NCBI RefSeq assembly: GCF_009498235.1
Contig: NZ_CP044205.1
Location: 3,225,389 to 3,289,388, forward strand
DNA length: 64,000 nucleotides
Source of the DNA: Candidatus Methylospira mobilis
Lineage (GTDB): Bacteria; Pseudomonadota; Gammaproteobacteria; Methylococcales; Methylococcaceae
Direction: 5' to 3'
Position numbers and translations under genes: made by a program. The first letter of the stretch is position 1, and the number at the start of each line of letters is the position of its first letter. Below, piece by piece: positions 35,085 through 45,900 of the stretch. The notes below the pieces were generated by a model that saw only the letters and a list, made by a program, of their open reading frames with translations, did no database searches and was not told the origin of the DNA.

Positions 35085-35933
35085 TTAGCCGAAACGGCCG
35101 GTAATGTAATCTTCGGTCAATTGATGACGCGGATTGGTAAAAACTTGCGCAGTTTCTCCAACCTCAATCAGTCTGCCCAAATGGAAATAGGCTGTCCTCT
35201 GCGAGACGCGCGCTGCCTGCTGCATGGAATGCGTTACGATTGCGATGGTGTAATCGCCGCGAAGCTCGTCTATAAGCTGCTCGATTTTTGCGGTTGCTAT
35301 TGGGTCCAGCGCCGAACACGGCTCATCCATCAAAATGACTTCGGGATCAACCGCTATGGTGCGCGCGATGCAAAGGCGCTGTTGTTGCCCGCCGGACAAC
35401 CCTGTACCCGGATGCTGGAGATAGTCCTTTACTTCGTCCCAAAGCCCGGCGCGGCGCAACGAGGTTTCCACGATTTCCTCCAGCTGCACCTTTCCGTTAG
35501 CCAGACCATGTATGCGCGGACCATAAGCCACATTATCGAAAATGCTCTTCGGAAACGGGTTCGGCTTCTGGAATACCATTCCTACCTGGGCGCGCAAGGG
35601 GACGACATCCATATTGGGCGCATAGATATCATGACCGTCGAGCATGATCTCTCCCGTCACACGACAGGCCGGAATAGTATCGTTCATACGATTCAGACAG
35701 CGCAGAAACGTCGATTTGCCGCAGCCTGACGGGCCGATCAACGCAATAACCTCATTGCGCCCGATATCCAGGCTTACACTTTGAATCGCGTGTTTATCGC
35801 CGTAAAAAACATCGACATCCCGGCATTGCAGCCTGGAATCCTGCGCATAAATATCACCCACCGTACCGGTAAAATCTCGACCCGCCAGCGAAGCCAACGA
35901 CATTTTTTCTGGATTTTGCATCCTGATGCTCAC
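35085..35933 (-). CDS. pstB: phosphate ABC transporter ATP-binding protein
   Basis: 282 residues: Walker [21 protein letters not shown]-loop [11 protein letters not shown], signature [15 protein letters not shown] and Walker [14 protein letters not shown]. These match PstB closely. It drives high-affinity phosphate uptake with PstC and PstA, which lie immediately upstream. The start is ambiguous between a GTG at 35933 and an ATG at 35921. Confidence 0.96.
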   Translation of the reverse strand: MSIRMQNPEKMSLASLAGRDFTGTVGDIYAQDSRLQCRDVDVFYGDKHAIQSVSLDIGRNEVIALIGPSGCGKSTFLRCLNRMNDTIPACRVTGEIMLDGHDIYAPNMDVVPLRAQVGMVFQKPNPFPKSIFDNVAYGPRIHGLANGKVQLEEIVETSLRRAGLWDEVKDYLQHPGTGLSGGQQQRLCIARTIAVDPEVILMDEPCSALDPIATAKIEQLIDELRGDYTIAIVTHSMQQAARVSQRTAYFHLGRLIEVGETAQVFTNPRHQLTEDYITGRFG

Positions 35934-36014
35934 TCTAATTTTAGGTTACAGCTTTATACGACAATGCCCGCCCCACCGAAATCATGCGCGGCACAAAATA
36001 AACTTCCCATGCCG

Positions 36015-37340
36015 CTACCAACGCCGTTCGAAACGTCTTCTTAAATAAACCGCCGTCCCGTTCATCAACACAAGAAACGCCAGCAATACCATAATCGCAG
36101 CCGAGGTTCGTTCGACGAACCCTCTTTCCGGACTATCCGCCCACAGGTAAATCTGAACCGGCAATACGGTAGAAGGATCCAGAAAATCTTTCGGTATATC
36201 AACGATAAATGCAACCATGCCGATCATTAACAACGGCGCGCTTTCGCCCAGGGCGCGCGACATACCGATAATGGCGCCGGTCATCATCCCGGGAATGGCC
36301 AGCGGGAAAACATGATGAAACACGGTCTGTAGACCGGACGCCCCCATACCCCAGGCTGCCTCGCGGATTGAAGGCGGAACCGATTGCAGCGCGGAGCGTC
36401 CGGCGATGATGATTACCGGCAGGGTCATCAGCGCCAGAACAACGCCTCCCACCAACGGCGACGAGCGTGGAACGCCAAAGAAATTGATGAATACCGCCAG
36501 CCCTAACAGCCCGAAGACTATTGACGGCACCGCGGCCAAATTATTGATATTAACTTCTATGAGATCGGTCCAGCGATTTTTTGGCGCAAACTCTTCGAGA
36601 TAAATCGCCGTTGCCATACCCAGAGGCAAGGATAATGCCAGCGTAATTACCAGCACAAGAGCCGACCCAACAACGGCGCCCCATATGCCGGCCTGCTCCG
36701 GTTCCCTGGAATCCCCCGAACTAAAGAAAGTACGATTGAAACCGGCCGTCAACCTCCCGTCCTTTTTCAGCGTATCCAGCCAGACAATCTGATTATCATT
36801 GAGTTTTCTATCTTCTTCCGCAGCGGTCGTATCAACCCGCCCTTTAAAAAACAGGTCAACATCGTCTTTTACCGGAACCTTGATACTGATGCGCTGCCCT
36901 ATCAGGGACGGATCGTGTTCTACCGTTTCCTGAAGAAGATGGGCAGCGGAGGTGCTCAGAAAACCATATAGCGACCGCTTTTCCTGCCGATCCGTTACCT
37001 CGGGGAAAAGCTCGGTAAGGCTTTGCTTCAGCAGCGCGCTATAATCGGCTGCCGCAAGCGCTTCCGCGCTTACCTTCCCGTCTGGAATGATGAGAGATTC
37101 ATCCAGCGCTACATCCAGCCTCAGCTCAGTCTGAATAAATGCCGTATACCCATTCCCAACAATGCTGGAAAACAGTATGACCAGAAACAGCATGCCTAGC
37201 GATATGGACGCAACCCCGTACGCTCTGAATCTGAGTTCTGCGGCCCGGCGCCCCGCAAGGCCCTGATGCACCAGCCTGCGAGTACGTTCACTGCCGCTTT
37301 CCACAACTGCGTCTTCGCCCATTATGTTAATTCTACTCAT
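36015..37340 (-). CDS. pstA: phosphate ABC transporter permease PstA
   Basis: 441 residues, longer than E. coli PstA (296) because of a periplasmic insert of ~150 residues after the first helix. The permease core has six helices with the EAA loop IREAAWGMGASGLQTVFHHVFPLAIPGMMTGAIIGMSRALGE. The ATG overlaps the pstC stop by 8 bp. Confidence 0.94.
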   Translation of the reverse strand: MSRINIMGEDAVVESGSERTRRLVHQGLAGRRAAELRFRAYGVASISLGMLFLVILFSSIVGNGYTAFIQTELRLDVALDESLIIPDGKVSAEALAAADYSALLKQSLTELFPEVTDRQEKRSLYGFLSTSAAHLLQETVEHDPSLIGQRISIKVPVKDDVDLFFKGRVDTTAAEEDRKLNDNQIVWLDTLKKDGRLTAGFNRTFFSSGDSREPEQAGIWGAVVGSALVLVITLALSLPLGMATAIYLEEFAPKNRWTDLIEVNINNLAAVPSIVFGLLGLAVFINFFGVPRSSPLVGGVVLALMTLPVIIIAGRSALQSVPPSIREAAWGMGASGLQTVFHHVFPLAIPGMMTGAIIGMSRALGESAPLLMIGMVAFIVDIPKDFLDPSTVLPVQIYLWADSPERGFVERTSAAIMVLLAFLVLMNGTAVYLRRRFERRW

Positions 37341-38703
37341 ATTGTTCCCGGTATTTACGAACGATGTGCAGCGCGAAAACGTTCAACGCCAAAGTGACCA
37401 GAAACAGCACCAAACCCAGCGCAAAAGCCGCAAGCGTCTTTGGACTGTCGAACTCCTGATCGCCGACCAGCAATGTCACTATCTGCGTGGTAACCGTGGT
37501 AACCGCCTCCAGGGGGTTGGCGGTCAGATTCGCGGATAGTCCCGCAGCCATCACCACGATCATGGTTTCACCAATGGCTCTGGAAGCAGCAAGCAGAATT
37601 CCGCCCACGATACCCGGCAGAGCCGCCGGCAAAATCACCTGCTTAATCGTCTCCGACTGTGTCGCACCCAGCGCGTAAGCTCCGTCGCGCAATGACTGCG
37701 GCACCGCATTGATAAAATCGTCGGACAGGGATGATACGAACGGTATGATCATGATACCCATCACCAGACCCGCCGCCAGCGCGCTCTCTGAAGAAACTGA
37801 TACGCCGAAGTCGGCACCCACCCCCCGGATAAAAGGGGCTACGGTCAGTGCGGCAAAAAAACCGTAAACGACACTAGGAATACCCGCCAGAATTTCCAGC
37901 AGCGGTTTGAGTATCGCGCGCTGGCCGGCGTTGGCGTATTCGGCCAGAAAAATCGCGGATAGAAGACCGATAGGCACAGCTATGATCAGCGATATGGTCG
38001 AAATCAACAGCGTACCGGTAAATAGCGGTACCGCTCCGAATGCGCCGGATGATCCGACCTGATCCGCACGCATCGCAATCTGCGGGCTCCACTCCAGGCC
38101 GGTTAGAAAGCTCCATAACGATATGTGTCCGAAAAAACGCACCGACTCCAGCAGAACGGAAAGGATGATACCGAGCGTGGTAAAAATTGCGACCAGAGAA
38201 CTGGCAACCAGCACCACCATCATCATGGCTTCAACTACATTTCTGGCGCGCTGTTCCTTGCTGATGCTATGCCGCGAAAAAACGGCTCCCAGCGTGGCGG
38301 CGGAAACCGCCGTAATTCCCAGCAAAATATTACTTTTGTCAGACAGGCGAATAGTGTAGTTTGCGGCGGCCTGTATGACTTCGTTTGCCGACGCATGGCC
38401 CGATGCGGCGTTGTGTATTTCATTCAGCAAAGCCTGGCGATCGCCTGATAATCCCTGCGCGTCCGTCGGCAGCGTTGAAATTACCAGCCAGTCCAGCACG
38501 GGACCTTCGAATATCAGCCATAGCAACACGACAGAGCCCGACGCGATGACCGCCCAGACAGCAACCATGTAACCGTAGTAATCCGGCAGCGAATGCAGAA
38601 CACCAGGAAGCCCTTCCGATAGCTTCAGCGACCTGGCTTTCCCCCAATGGAACGCCAGCACGCACAGTGCCAGCAAGACAAACAGCAACGTCGTTTTTTG
38701 CAT
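37333..38703 (-). CDS. pstC: phosphate ABC transporter permease PstC
   Basis: 456 residues from the ATG at 38703. It has a large N-terminal extension with extra helices before the permease core, as in other long gammaproteobacterial PstC proteins. The core has GLEWSPQIAMR, the EAA-type loop LRDGAYALGATQSETIKQVILPAALPGIVGGILLAASRAIGETM and closing helices. It forms the membrane channel with PstA. Upstream, 38704–38892 holds no pstS, so the phosphate-binding protein must be encoded elsewhere. Confidence 0.93.
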   Translation of the reverse strand: MQKTTLLFVLLALCVLAFHWGKARSLKLSEGLPGVLHSLPDYYGYMVAVWAVIASGSVVLLWLIFEGPVLDWLVISTLPTDAQGLSGDRQALLNEIHNAASGHASANEVIQAAANYTIRLSDKSNILLGITAVSAATLGAVFSRHSISKEQRARNVVEAMMMVVLVASSLVAIFTTLGIILSVLLESVRFFGHISLWSFLTGLEWSPQIAMRADQVGSSGAFGAVPLFTGTLLISTISLIIAVPIGLLSAIFLAEYANAGQRAILKPLLEILAGIPSVVYGFFAALTVAPFIRGVGADFGVSVSSESALAAGLVMGIMIIPFVSSLSDDFINAVPQSLRDGAYALGATQSETIKQVILPAALPGIVGGILLAASRAIGETMIVVMAAGLSANLTANPLEAVTTVTTQIVTLLVGDQEFDSPKTLAAFALGLVLFLVTLALNVFALHIVRKYREQYE

Positions 38704-38892
38704 GAAAAACAGAACCAAAAGATGGGTGCGTTATCGTAACAACCGGTATCCTGCTGCTGTTATTCGCCGCCGAAAAAACCCGGTTCCGTGACCGGAACGC
38801 TGTTTTAACATCTTAGGCGTGCCGGCATTTCCAGACTGTTATTACAGTTTATCCTCGAAATATTACAACATTGCGTCATAACGGCATTTCGC

Positions 38893-39858
38893 TTAAACAA
38901 GCTGGCGCGCCAGCCTGATGCGCTCGTCCATGGACACGGGAACCGCCTTCAACGCTTCGATACGCCGCAAACGCGTCAATAATCCCTGTCTGTTTGCGAG
39001 CTGTATACCCAAGCCGGGGCGCGCATTCATTTCCAGCATTAATGGCCCCTGCTTTCTGTCCAGCACGATATCCACCCCCAAAAAATCCAGTCCGACCAGA
39101 TCGTGGCTCCGCGCCGTTAACCGCAGTATGGTTTCCCATTGCGGTATTTCCAATTCGGAAATTCCGCTGCCGGTATCCGGATGCGCCTCTATCGGACTGT
39201 CTTTCCATACACCGGAAAAGGTGCGGCCCGTCGCCAGATCGATTCCTACGCCTATCGCCCCTTGATGCAGGTTGGCCTTTCCATCCGACAAACGCGTAGG
39301 CAATCTAAGCATGGCCATGACCGGAATGCCGCGGAAAACGATAGTGCGGATATCCGGCACGCCCTGAAAACTTACTCCTTCGAAAATAGGATCGAAATCG
39401 ACCCGGTATTCGACCAGCGCGACGTCGCTTAAACCGCCCAGGCTATACATGCCGCTGAGGATATTTGCGACGTGATGCTCCAGCTCTTCCCTGGTCAACG
39501 CCACGCCGCTCGATAAACGATAGAACTCGCCATCGCATTCCGTCACCACCACTATACCTTCGCCGCCGCTGCCGTGTGCGGGCTTGATCACAAAATCATT
39601 GTACGGGGCCAGCACTTCATGCATGGATTCTATCTGATGCACGATTTCCACTACCGCGTACAGTTTCGGCACCGCGATGCCTGCCGCCTCGGCAAGCTCT
39701 TTGGTACGGCGCTTATCATCCACCAGAGGGAAATTGCGCCGGGGGTTTTCGAGCAGAATATAATCGGCATTGCGCTGATTGATCCCTAGTATTCCGCGAG
39801 CATGCAATTTTCGCCAGGGAAGCATGGCAGCTGCGCGTTGAAAAATATTGCTTCCCAT
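38893..39858 (-). CDS. ATP-grasp alpha-L-glutamate ligase-like protein (RimK-related)
   Basis: 321 residues; the ATG at 39858 overlaps the stop of the upstream gene (TAATG). The ATP-grasp features are DDKRRTKELAEAAGIAVP, VIKPAHGSGGEGIVVV, GVGIDLATG and the metal-binding end LGVDIVLDRKQGPLMLEMNARPGLGIQLAN. It belongs to the RimK-related ligases found with inactive-transglutaminase membrane proteins. The substrate is unknown; attaching amino acids to a peptide or protein is the likely chemistry. It is the last gene of a three-gene operon. Confidence 0.88.
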   Translation of the reverse strand: MGSNIFQRAAAMLPWRKLHARGILGINQRNADYILLENPRRNFPLVDDKRRTKELAEAAGIAVPKLYAVVEIVHQIESMHEVLAPYNDFVIKPAHGSGGEGIVVVTECDGEFYRLSSGVALTREELEHHVANILSGMYSLGGLSDVALVEYRVDFDPIFEGVSFQGVPDIRTIVFRGIPVMAMLRLPTRLSDGKANLHQGAIGVGIDLATGRTFSGVWKDSPIEAHPDTGSGISELEIPQWETILRLTARSHDLVGLDFLGVDIVLDRKQGPLMLEMNARPGLGIQLANRQGLLTRLRRIEALKAVPVSMDERIRLARQLV

Positions 39859-41387
39859 TATTCCCAAAGTACGGCGCGAAAGCGCCACAATTCGGTAAGC
39901 CGGTAACCGGTGTAGCGCCCCAGCAGCAATATGGCGGCCAGAATAACCAGCAGCAACTCGGGAAATACAAAGGCCAGATGCGCGAGCACCTTGCTGCTCA
40001 TCAGCAAATACCCCAGCACCGCCACCATAAGACTGCCCATGAACTGCTGGAACGCTTCGTAAGGACCTAGCTCTTCCCAGGTCAGTGAGGTGCGTTCTAT
40101 GGTCATCGCCAGAATTACCATCGGGAACAGAGCGACCGAAACACCACTATCCAACCCCAATTTATAGCTGACTATGCTGATCGTCGTCATAATCAGGATT
40201 ACCAGCGTCAATACGGCCGCCAGACGCGGCACCAGCAGCAATTTGAGCGATTCGAGATAAAAACGCACGATCAGGCCGATCGCAACCACGACGCTAAACA
40301 GCGCGACCCCCCACAACAGCTTGGTTTCACGAAATGCCAGCGCGATCAATATCGGCATAAAGGTGCCGAATGTCTTGATACCCACCACATTACGCAATAT
40401 CACAACCAATAGGGCGCCCAACGGGATCATCAACAGTACCCGATAAATATTCTGAGTTTGCACCGGCAACGAAAACAGGGAAAACGCCATGACCCTCGAC
40501 CCCAGCTGCTTTGCGCGCTGCTCGGCGACCAGCGCCATATCCTGGGAGTGCCGGCTGACTGAAAAAACCAGCTTGGGATTATATCCGCCATTAATGTCCA
40601 GAATCGGCGCATCACCGGTATGCCAAAGCACCGCGTCGCTGGGAAAATCGGTTTCCGCCGTCTGCGGGTTAATCGCCATCCATTCGTGACCGATGCGTAC
40701 TTCCAGCCAGGGCGTCAGTTCCCCGTGCTTGACGCCGTCTCTCAGCATCAGCACGTGAGCCAATCTGGCGCGCACCCCTCCGCCGGCAAGGATGTAGATT
40801 ATGCGTTTTACCTTGTCGTCCTCCGTCACGGTATCCTGCCGCAACAGGCTGACGTTTGCGTCGGGCGCGTCGTCATTAAACTGCATGACAACCTCCCGGC
40901 TGAATGAAAGCGTATCGGCGGATTTGCGCTTGGCCTGATCGAGTATCGCCTTTACTGCAGGACGTATCATGTCAGGGTAATCCGGCGACGTCATTTCCTC
41001 ATTAAGCCGCGAGGATTGCGCTTCGCTTAGTGAACTGCCTGTCGCCAAATGTACGCGGTAATAAAGCACCTGGTCGCCCTCAATTTCGCGCACGGTCCAA
41101 TGCGCATAGCGCTGCGACATTTTGTTGCTGGTAGTCAGTCCGTAATCGCTGGCAACAAAGTTCTCATCGACGATGGTATAACCTTTGGGCGCGCCAGGAA
41201 GCGCAAAATCTACGATAATCGGCTGATGATGATGCGGTCTGAAATCAATTCTTGCCTCGACCGTCCACACATCCGCACGCTCTGTGGGATGCAAGGGCAG
41301 TCCGAGCCAATGCACCTTGTAATAACAAAAAGAAAGCCCTACCGCAGTCAGCAATAAGGCTAATATCTTTACGTGCAGATTTCTCAT
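39858..41387 (-). CDS. 7TM membrane protein with inactive transglutaminase-like domain
   Basis: 509 residues. One N-terminal membrane helix (ILALLLTAVGLSFCYYKV), a periplasmic ~210-residue domain, a transglutaminase-like fold region without a full catalytic triad (around ARLAHVLMLRDGVKHGELTPWLEVRIGHEWMAINPQ), then seven C-terminal membrane helices. This is the layout of the inactive-transglutaminase/7TM family predicted by comparative genomics to work with ATP-grasp ligases. It probably recognises a peptide in the periplasm, but no function is proven. Confidence 0.85.
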   Translation of the reverse strand: MRNLHVKILALLLTAVGLSFCYYKVHWLGLPLHPTERADVWTVEARIDFRPHHHQPIIVDFALPGAPKGYTIVDENFVASDYGLTTSNKMSQRYAHWTVREIEGDQVLYYRVHLATGSSLSEAQSSRLNEEMTSPDYPDMIRPAVKAILDQAKRKSADTLSFSREVVMQFNDDAPDANVSLLRQDTVTEDDKVKRIIYILAGGGVRARLAHVLMLRDGVKHGELTPWLEVRIGHEWMAINPQTAETDFPSDAVLWHTGDAPILDINGGYNPKLVFSVSRHSQDMALVAEQRAKQLGSRVMAFSLFSLPVQTQNIYRVLLMIPLGALLVVILRNVVGIKTFGTFMPILIALAFRETKLLWGVALFSVVVAIGLIVRFYLESLKLLLVPRLAAVLTLVILIMTTISIVSYKLGLDSGVSVALFPMVILAMTIERTSLTWEELGPYEAFQQFMGSLMVAVLGYLLMSSKVLAHLAFVFPELLLVILAAILLLGRYTGYRLTELWRFRAVLWE

Positions 41388-41405
41388 CTCACGTCAACCG
41401 TATAT

Positions 41406-41990
41406 TCAAGGAGTAGTTACACTGCGTTGTGCGCAAGGGTCGGCATCCCCGGTAAAAAGAAAGGTCGCATTGGCATCCACCAGTCCCAGGTCCTTGAGAA
41501 AGCTTCTACCCAACAGCACAGGATAATTGAATTTACTTCGGTCGACCAGATTAAACTCCTCTTCATAGTCCTTGCCGTTTTTGCATACCGTCATCATGAC
41601 GACATCACGTTTGGATGATTCATTTTGATGACTTTTGATAACCGCCGTGCGCACCAACTCTCTTTCAACAACAATGGCCGGGAGTTGGCGCCCCTCTATA
41701 TCCATCATGCTGAAACGCACCCATGGCCGGCCGTTTTTGGTGAAATGCTCCACATTATCCGCATGCAGAGAGGAAGTTTTGGCGCCGCTGTCCAGCTTTG
41801 CCGTTACGCGTCTGTGCCATGGCTCGAGAAAAACCGTCTCCAGCCATCCCATGACCGGACGCGGACCCGCGAACTTGTTTTGCCCGGAGGATTCCGGACC
41901 CAGCCGCGGTTCGTCATCTTCTTCGCAATAAGCTAGCGTATGCATGGAAATAAGCGACAACAATAACAATAGCGCCGGAAGCCGACTCAT
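41406..41990 (-). CDS. exported retropepsin-like aspartic protease (RimB/DUF785 family)
   Basis: 194 residues with a signal peptide (LPALLLLLSLISMHTLAYC). The protease-like motif AKLDSGAKTSSLHA (D-S-G-A) is followed by PWVRFSM and PVLLGRSFL, matching the retropepsin-like 'ATP-dependent zinc protease' family. The annotation name is misleading, because the fold is aspartic-protease-like. It is the first gene of the operon with the 7TM protein and the ATP-grasp ligase, and may trim what the ligase adds. Confidence 0.86.
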   Translation of the reverse strand: MSRLPALLLLLSLISMHTLAYCEEDDEPRLGPESSGQNKFAGPRPVMGWLETVFLEPWHRRVTAKLDSGAKTSSLHADNVEHFTKNGRPWVRFSMMDIEGRQLPAIVVERELVRTAVIKSHQNESSKRDVVMMTVCKNGKDYEEEFNLVDRSKFNYPVLLGRSFLKDLGLVDANATFLFTGDADPCAQRSVTTP

Positions 41991-42195
41991 CTATTTATAT
42001 CCTTTATACCCGGTTAACGTTTTAAACTGCAAGCGCATAATGAAACTCTCAGTTGCCCGGGCAATACCCCGCCGCGATGACCTCTTATCTATCCCCTCAA
42101 CCCGGAAATATCAGCAGTCTGCCGTCGAATTTCGAACAGGGAAAATGCATCAGGCTCGCCATGCGAGCCTGATGCATTCATATCACCGCCAAAAA

Positions 42196-42810
42196 CTAGC
42201 GTGGAAGTGTAACCAGTCCCTTGCTCTGGCTTGCGTAATAGGCGGCAACATCGACTATGTCGCTGTCATCCAGCATAGCCGACATACCATTCATCACCGG
42301 GCTTTTTCGCGCTCCCGATTTGTATTCCTTCAACGCTTTTATCAGATAGCTCTCGTGCTGTCCCGCCAGCCGGGGATTATTGACATCCAGCGTATTCCCG
42401 TCTTCGCCGTGACAGCCCGCACACATCCCTGCTTTTTCCTTACCTTTGACCGCATTGCCAGATACCGGGTTTTTCAAACCCAGACCACGAAACTTGGAAA
42501 CGTAGGCCGCAATATTCCGATAATCCTGTTCGCTCAGCCCGGCGCTATTTCCCTCCATGCTGCCATGAACGCGGCTGCCGTTCTGCTGATAAGACTTGAG
42601 CGCGGAGACTACATATTCCGCATGCTGCCCACCTATTCGGGGCACCTGATATGCTGGAAAAGCATTACTGTAACCTTCGATGGCATGGCACCCTTCACAA
42701 GTCTGCGCGCGTTTTCTACCCTCATCGGCATCGTCGGCTGCAACGGCATCAAGGCTCGCAAAACCACCTAGAAGCAGCGCCAGCAATCCCATGTATTTTA
42801 CTGTTCTCAT
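42196..42810 (-). CDS. diheme cytochrome c4-like protein
   Basis: 204 residues from the ATG at 42810, with a signal peptide (YMGLLALLLGGFASLDAVAA). Two haem-binding motifs, CEGCH and CAGCH, lie about 90 residues apart, one in each of two homologous domains (each with PRIGGQHAEYV or PRLAGQHESYL). This fits c4 cytochromes, periplasmic electron carriers to terminal oxidases or other acceptors. It needs the Ccm system encoded in this window for haem attachment. Confidence 0.9.
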   Translation of the reverse strand: MRTVKYMGLLALLLGGFASLDAVAADDADEGRKRAQTCEGCHAIEGYSNAFPAYQVPRIGGQHAEYVVSALKSYQQNGSRVHGSMEGNSAGLSEQDYRNIAAYVSKFRGLGLKNPVSGNAVKGKEKAGMCAGCHGEDGNTLDVNNPRLAGQHESYLIKALKEYKSGARKSPVMNGMSAMLDDSDIVDVAAYYASQSKGLVTLPR

Positions 42811-42911
42811 TCTCAATCCAACCTTAATCTATCATCCCAAGAAAAAACATGCGTTGAACATATTAAACTACAATATGAATAGACATTGTAAGCGAATGCC
42901 GTATCACCAGC

Positions 42912-45900
42912 CTACATGTTAAGCGCCTGCTTCAGAGCAGCTTCCACTTCGCCGGTATCGATAGTCTGCGCTTCCGCTACATCCTCTTCCGCACCACGAG
43001 TCTTATCCTTACGGCTCAGATGGTAAGCGAGTCCGGTGCCCGCAGGTATCAAACGTCCTACGATAACATTTTCCTTAAGCCCCATCAGTTTATCACCCAA
43101 TCCCCGTATCGCCGCTTCGGTCAGCACACGTGTCGTTTCCTGGAACGAAGCTGCCGAAATAAAGGATTCCGTTGAAAGCGACGCCTTGGTAATTCCCATC
43201 AAAATCGCCTCATAACAGGCCGGAATTTTACCTTCAGCCTCTACGCGCTCGTTTTCTTCAGCAAATCGGGCGCGATCAACCTGCTCTCCCTTAAGAAAAA
43301 CAGTATCACCCGGCGACGTAATTTCAACCTTGCGCAGCATTTGACGTATGATCACCTCAATGTGTTTGTCGTTGATTTTTACGCCTTGCAAACGATAGAC
43401 ATCCTGTATTTCCTTAACCAGATAAGAAGCCAGATCGGCTACGCCTCTCAGTCTCAAAATATCGTGCGGCGTCAGCTCGCCTTCAGCTATGGTTTCGCCT
43501 TGCTCGACATGTTCGCCTTCAAACACGGTAACGTGACGCCATTTCGGTATCATCGCCTCATGCATTACGCCCGCAGGGTCGGTTATGACTATGCGGCGTT
43601 TGCCCTTGGTCTCCTTACCGAAGCTGATCGTACCGGTCGCTTCAGCCAGAATGGCCGGATCCTTGGTTTTGCGCGCTTCGAACAAGTCGGCAACACGCGG
43701 CAAACCACCGGTGATATCACGAGTTTTGCTGGACTCCTGCGGAATTCTTGCCAGCACGTCGCCCACTTCAACTCGATCGCCGTCGCGGATGCCGATAATA
43801 GCCCCTGCCGGCAGGAAATATTGAGCGGCAATTTCCGTGGAAGGAATCAGAATATCGTTCCCGTCGTCGTCTACCAGTTTAACCAGCGGACGCAGCTCTT
43901 TGCCCGCGCCGCCACGCTGTTTAGGATCGATAACCACCATGGAGCTTAATCCGGTTACTTCATCCGACTGCTCGCGCACGGTAACGCCATCGACAAAGTC
44001 AACCAGTTGAGCGCGGCCTTTCACTTCGGTAACAACAGGATGCGTATGCGGGTCCCAGTTCACCACGACCTGCCCGCCTCGAATCGCTGAGCCGTCCTTC
44101 ACCGAAAGCACGGAACCGTAAGGTATCTTGTAGCGCTCGCGCTCGCGTCCATGCTCATCAATAACGCTGACTTCGCCCGACCGGGAAACCGCCACCAGCA
44201 AACCATCCTTGTTCTCTACCGTCTTCAGGTTGTTAAGCTTGATGGTGCCGCCGGATTTAACCTCGACATTGCTGATCGCCGCCGAACGCGATGCGGCGCC
44301 GCCGATATGGAACGTTCGCATGGTCAACTGCGTACCCGGCTCACCGATGGACTGAGCAGCAATAACGCCGACGGCCTCGCCGATATTGACCTGGTGTCCA
44401 CGGCCCAGATCACGCCCATAGCAGGAAGCGCATACGCCATGACGATTCCGGCAGGTAATGACCGAACGTACCCTGACTATATCCACGCTGTAATCTTCCA
44501 GCACCGCCACCCAGGTTTCGTCCAGCAAAGTCCCTGCCGAGACAATAACGTTGTTGCTGCCCGGTTGCAGCACGTCCTCCGCCAGTACGCGCCCCAATAC
44601 GCGTTCGGCCAGAGGTTCGACAACGTCGCCGCCTTCGATCAGCGGGGACATCAGCAAACCTTCGTTGGTGCCGCAATCGACATTAGTGATTACCAGGTCC
44701 TGGGCCACGTCGACCAGACGGCGCGTCAGATAACCCGAATTCGCGGTTTTCAGAGCAGTATCGGCCAAACCCTTGCGCGCGCCGTGTGTGGAAATGAAGT
44801 ATTGCAATACGTCCAGACCTTCGCGGAAGTTGGCGGTGATCGGCGTCTCGATGATGGAACCGTCCGGTTTCGCCATCAGGCCGCGCATACCGGCAAGCTG
44901 ACGTATCTGCGCCGCAGAGCCTCGCGCGCCGGAATCCGCCATCATGTAGATGGAATTGAATGATTTCTGCTGAATCACCTGACCGTCCTTGCCGACAGCC
45001 TGCTCGGTACCCAGTCCTTCCATCATGACCTTAGCCACCTGATCATTGGCATGAGACCAGATATCGACCACCTTGTTGTAACGCTCGCCATCAGTTACCA
45101 GTCCCGATGCATACTGGTTCTGAATCTCCTTAACTTCCTGTTCGGCTGCCGAAATAATCTCATGCTTGCGCGGCGGCACCGCCATGTCCTCGAAACCGAT
45201 GGATACGCCGGCCCTGGTCGCATAAGAGAAACCCAGATACATCAGCTGATCGGCGAACACCACGGAAGTCTTTACGCCCAGCGTGCGGTAACAATGATTG
45301 AGCAGACGCGATATGGCCTTCTTGGTCATATCCTGATTCACCATCTCGAAGCTCATTCCCTCGGGAACGATGGTCCAGATAATAGCGCGCCCCGCCGTGG
45401 TTTGAACCCGGCGCACAGCCGGCGGCAGCAGCGCGCCGTCCTCGTCGAGCAGCACTTCGCGTATACGTACCGTTACCTTGGCCTGCAAATCGAGCTTGTG
45501 ATTCTGATAACCGCGCAAAACTTCGTCGGTGTCCGAGAAAATCATGCCTTCTCCGGTTGCACCGACGCGCTCCCGGCTCATGTAATACAAACCCAGCACC
45601 ACGTCCTGGGTAGGATTGATGATCGGCTCGCCGTTGGCCGGCGAAAGGATATTATTGGTCGCCATCATCAGCGTGCGTGCTTCCAGCTGCGCTTCCAATG
45701 ACAAAGGAACATGCACGGCCATCTGGTCGCCGTCGAAATCCGCATTGAACGCGGTACAAACCAGCGGATGCAATTGTATGGCCTTGCCTTCCACCAGGGT
45801 AGGTTCGAAAGCCTGTATACCCAGGCGATGCAGGGTCGGAGCGCGGTTGAGCATAACCGGATGCTCGCGTATCACTTCATCCAGGATATCCCATACTTCC

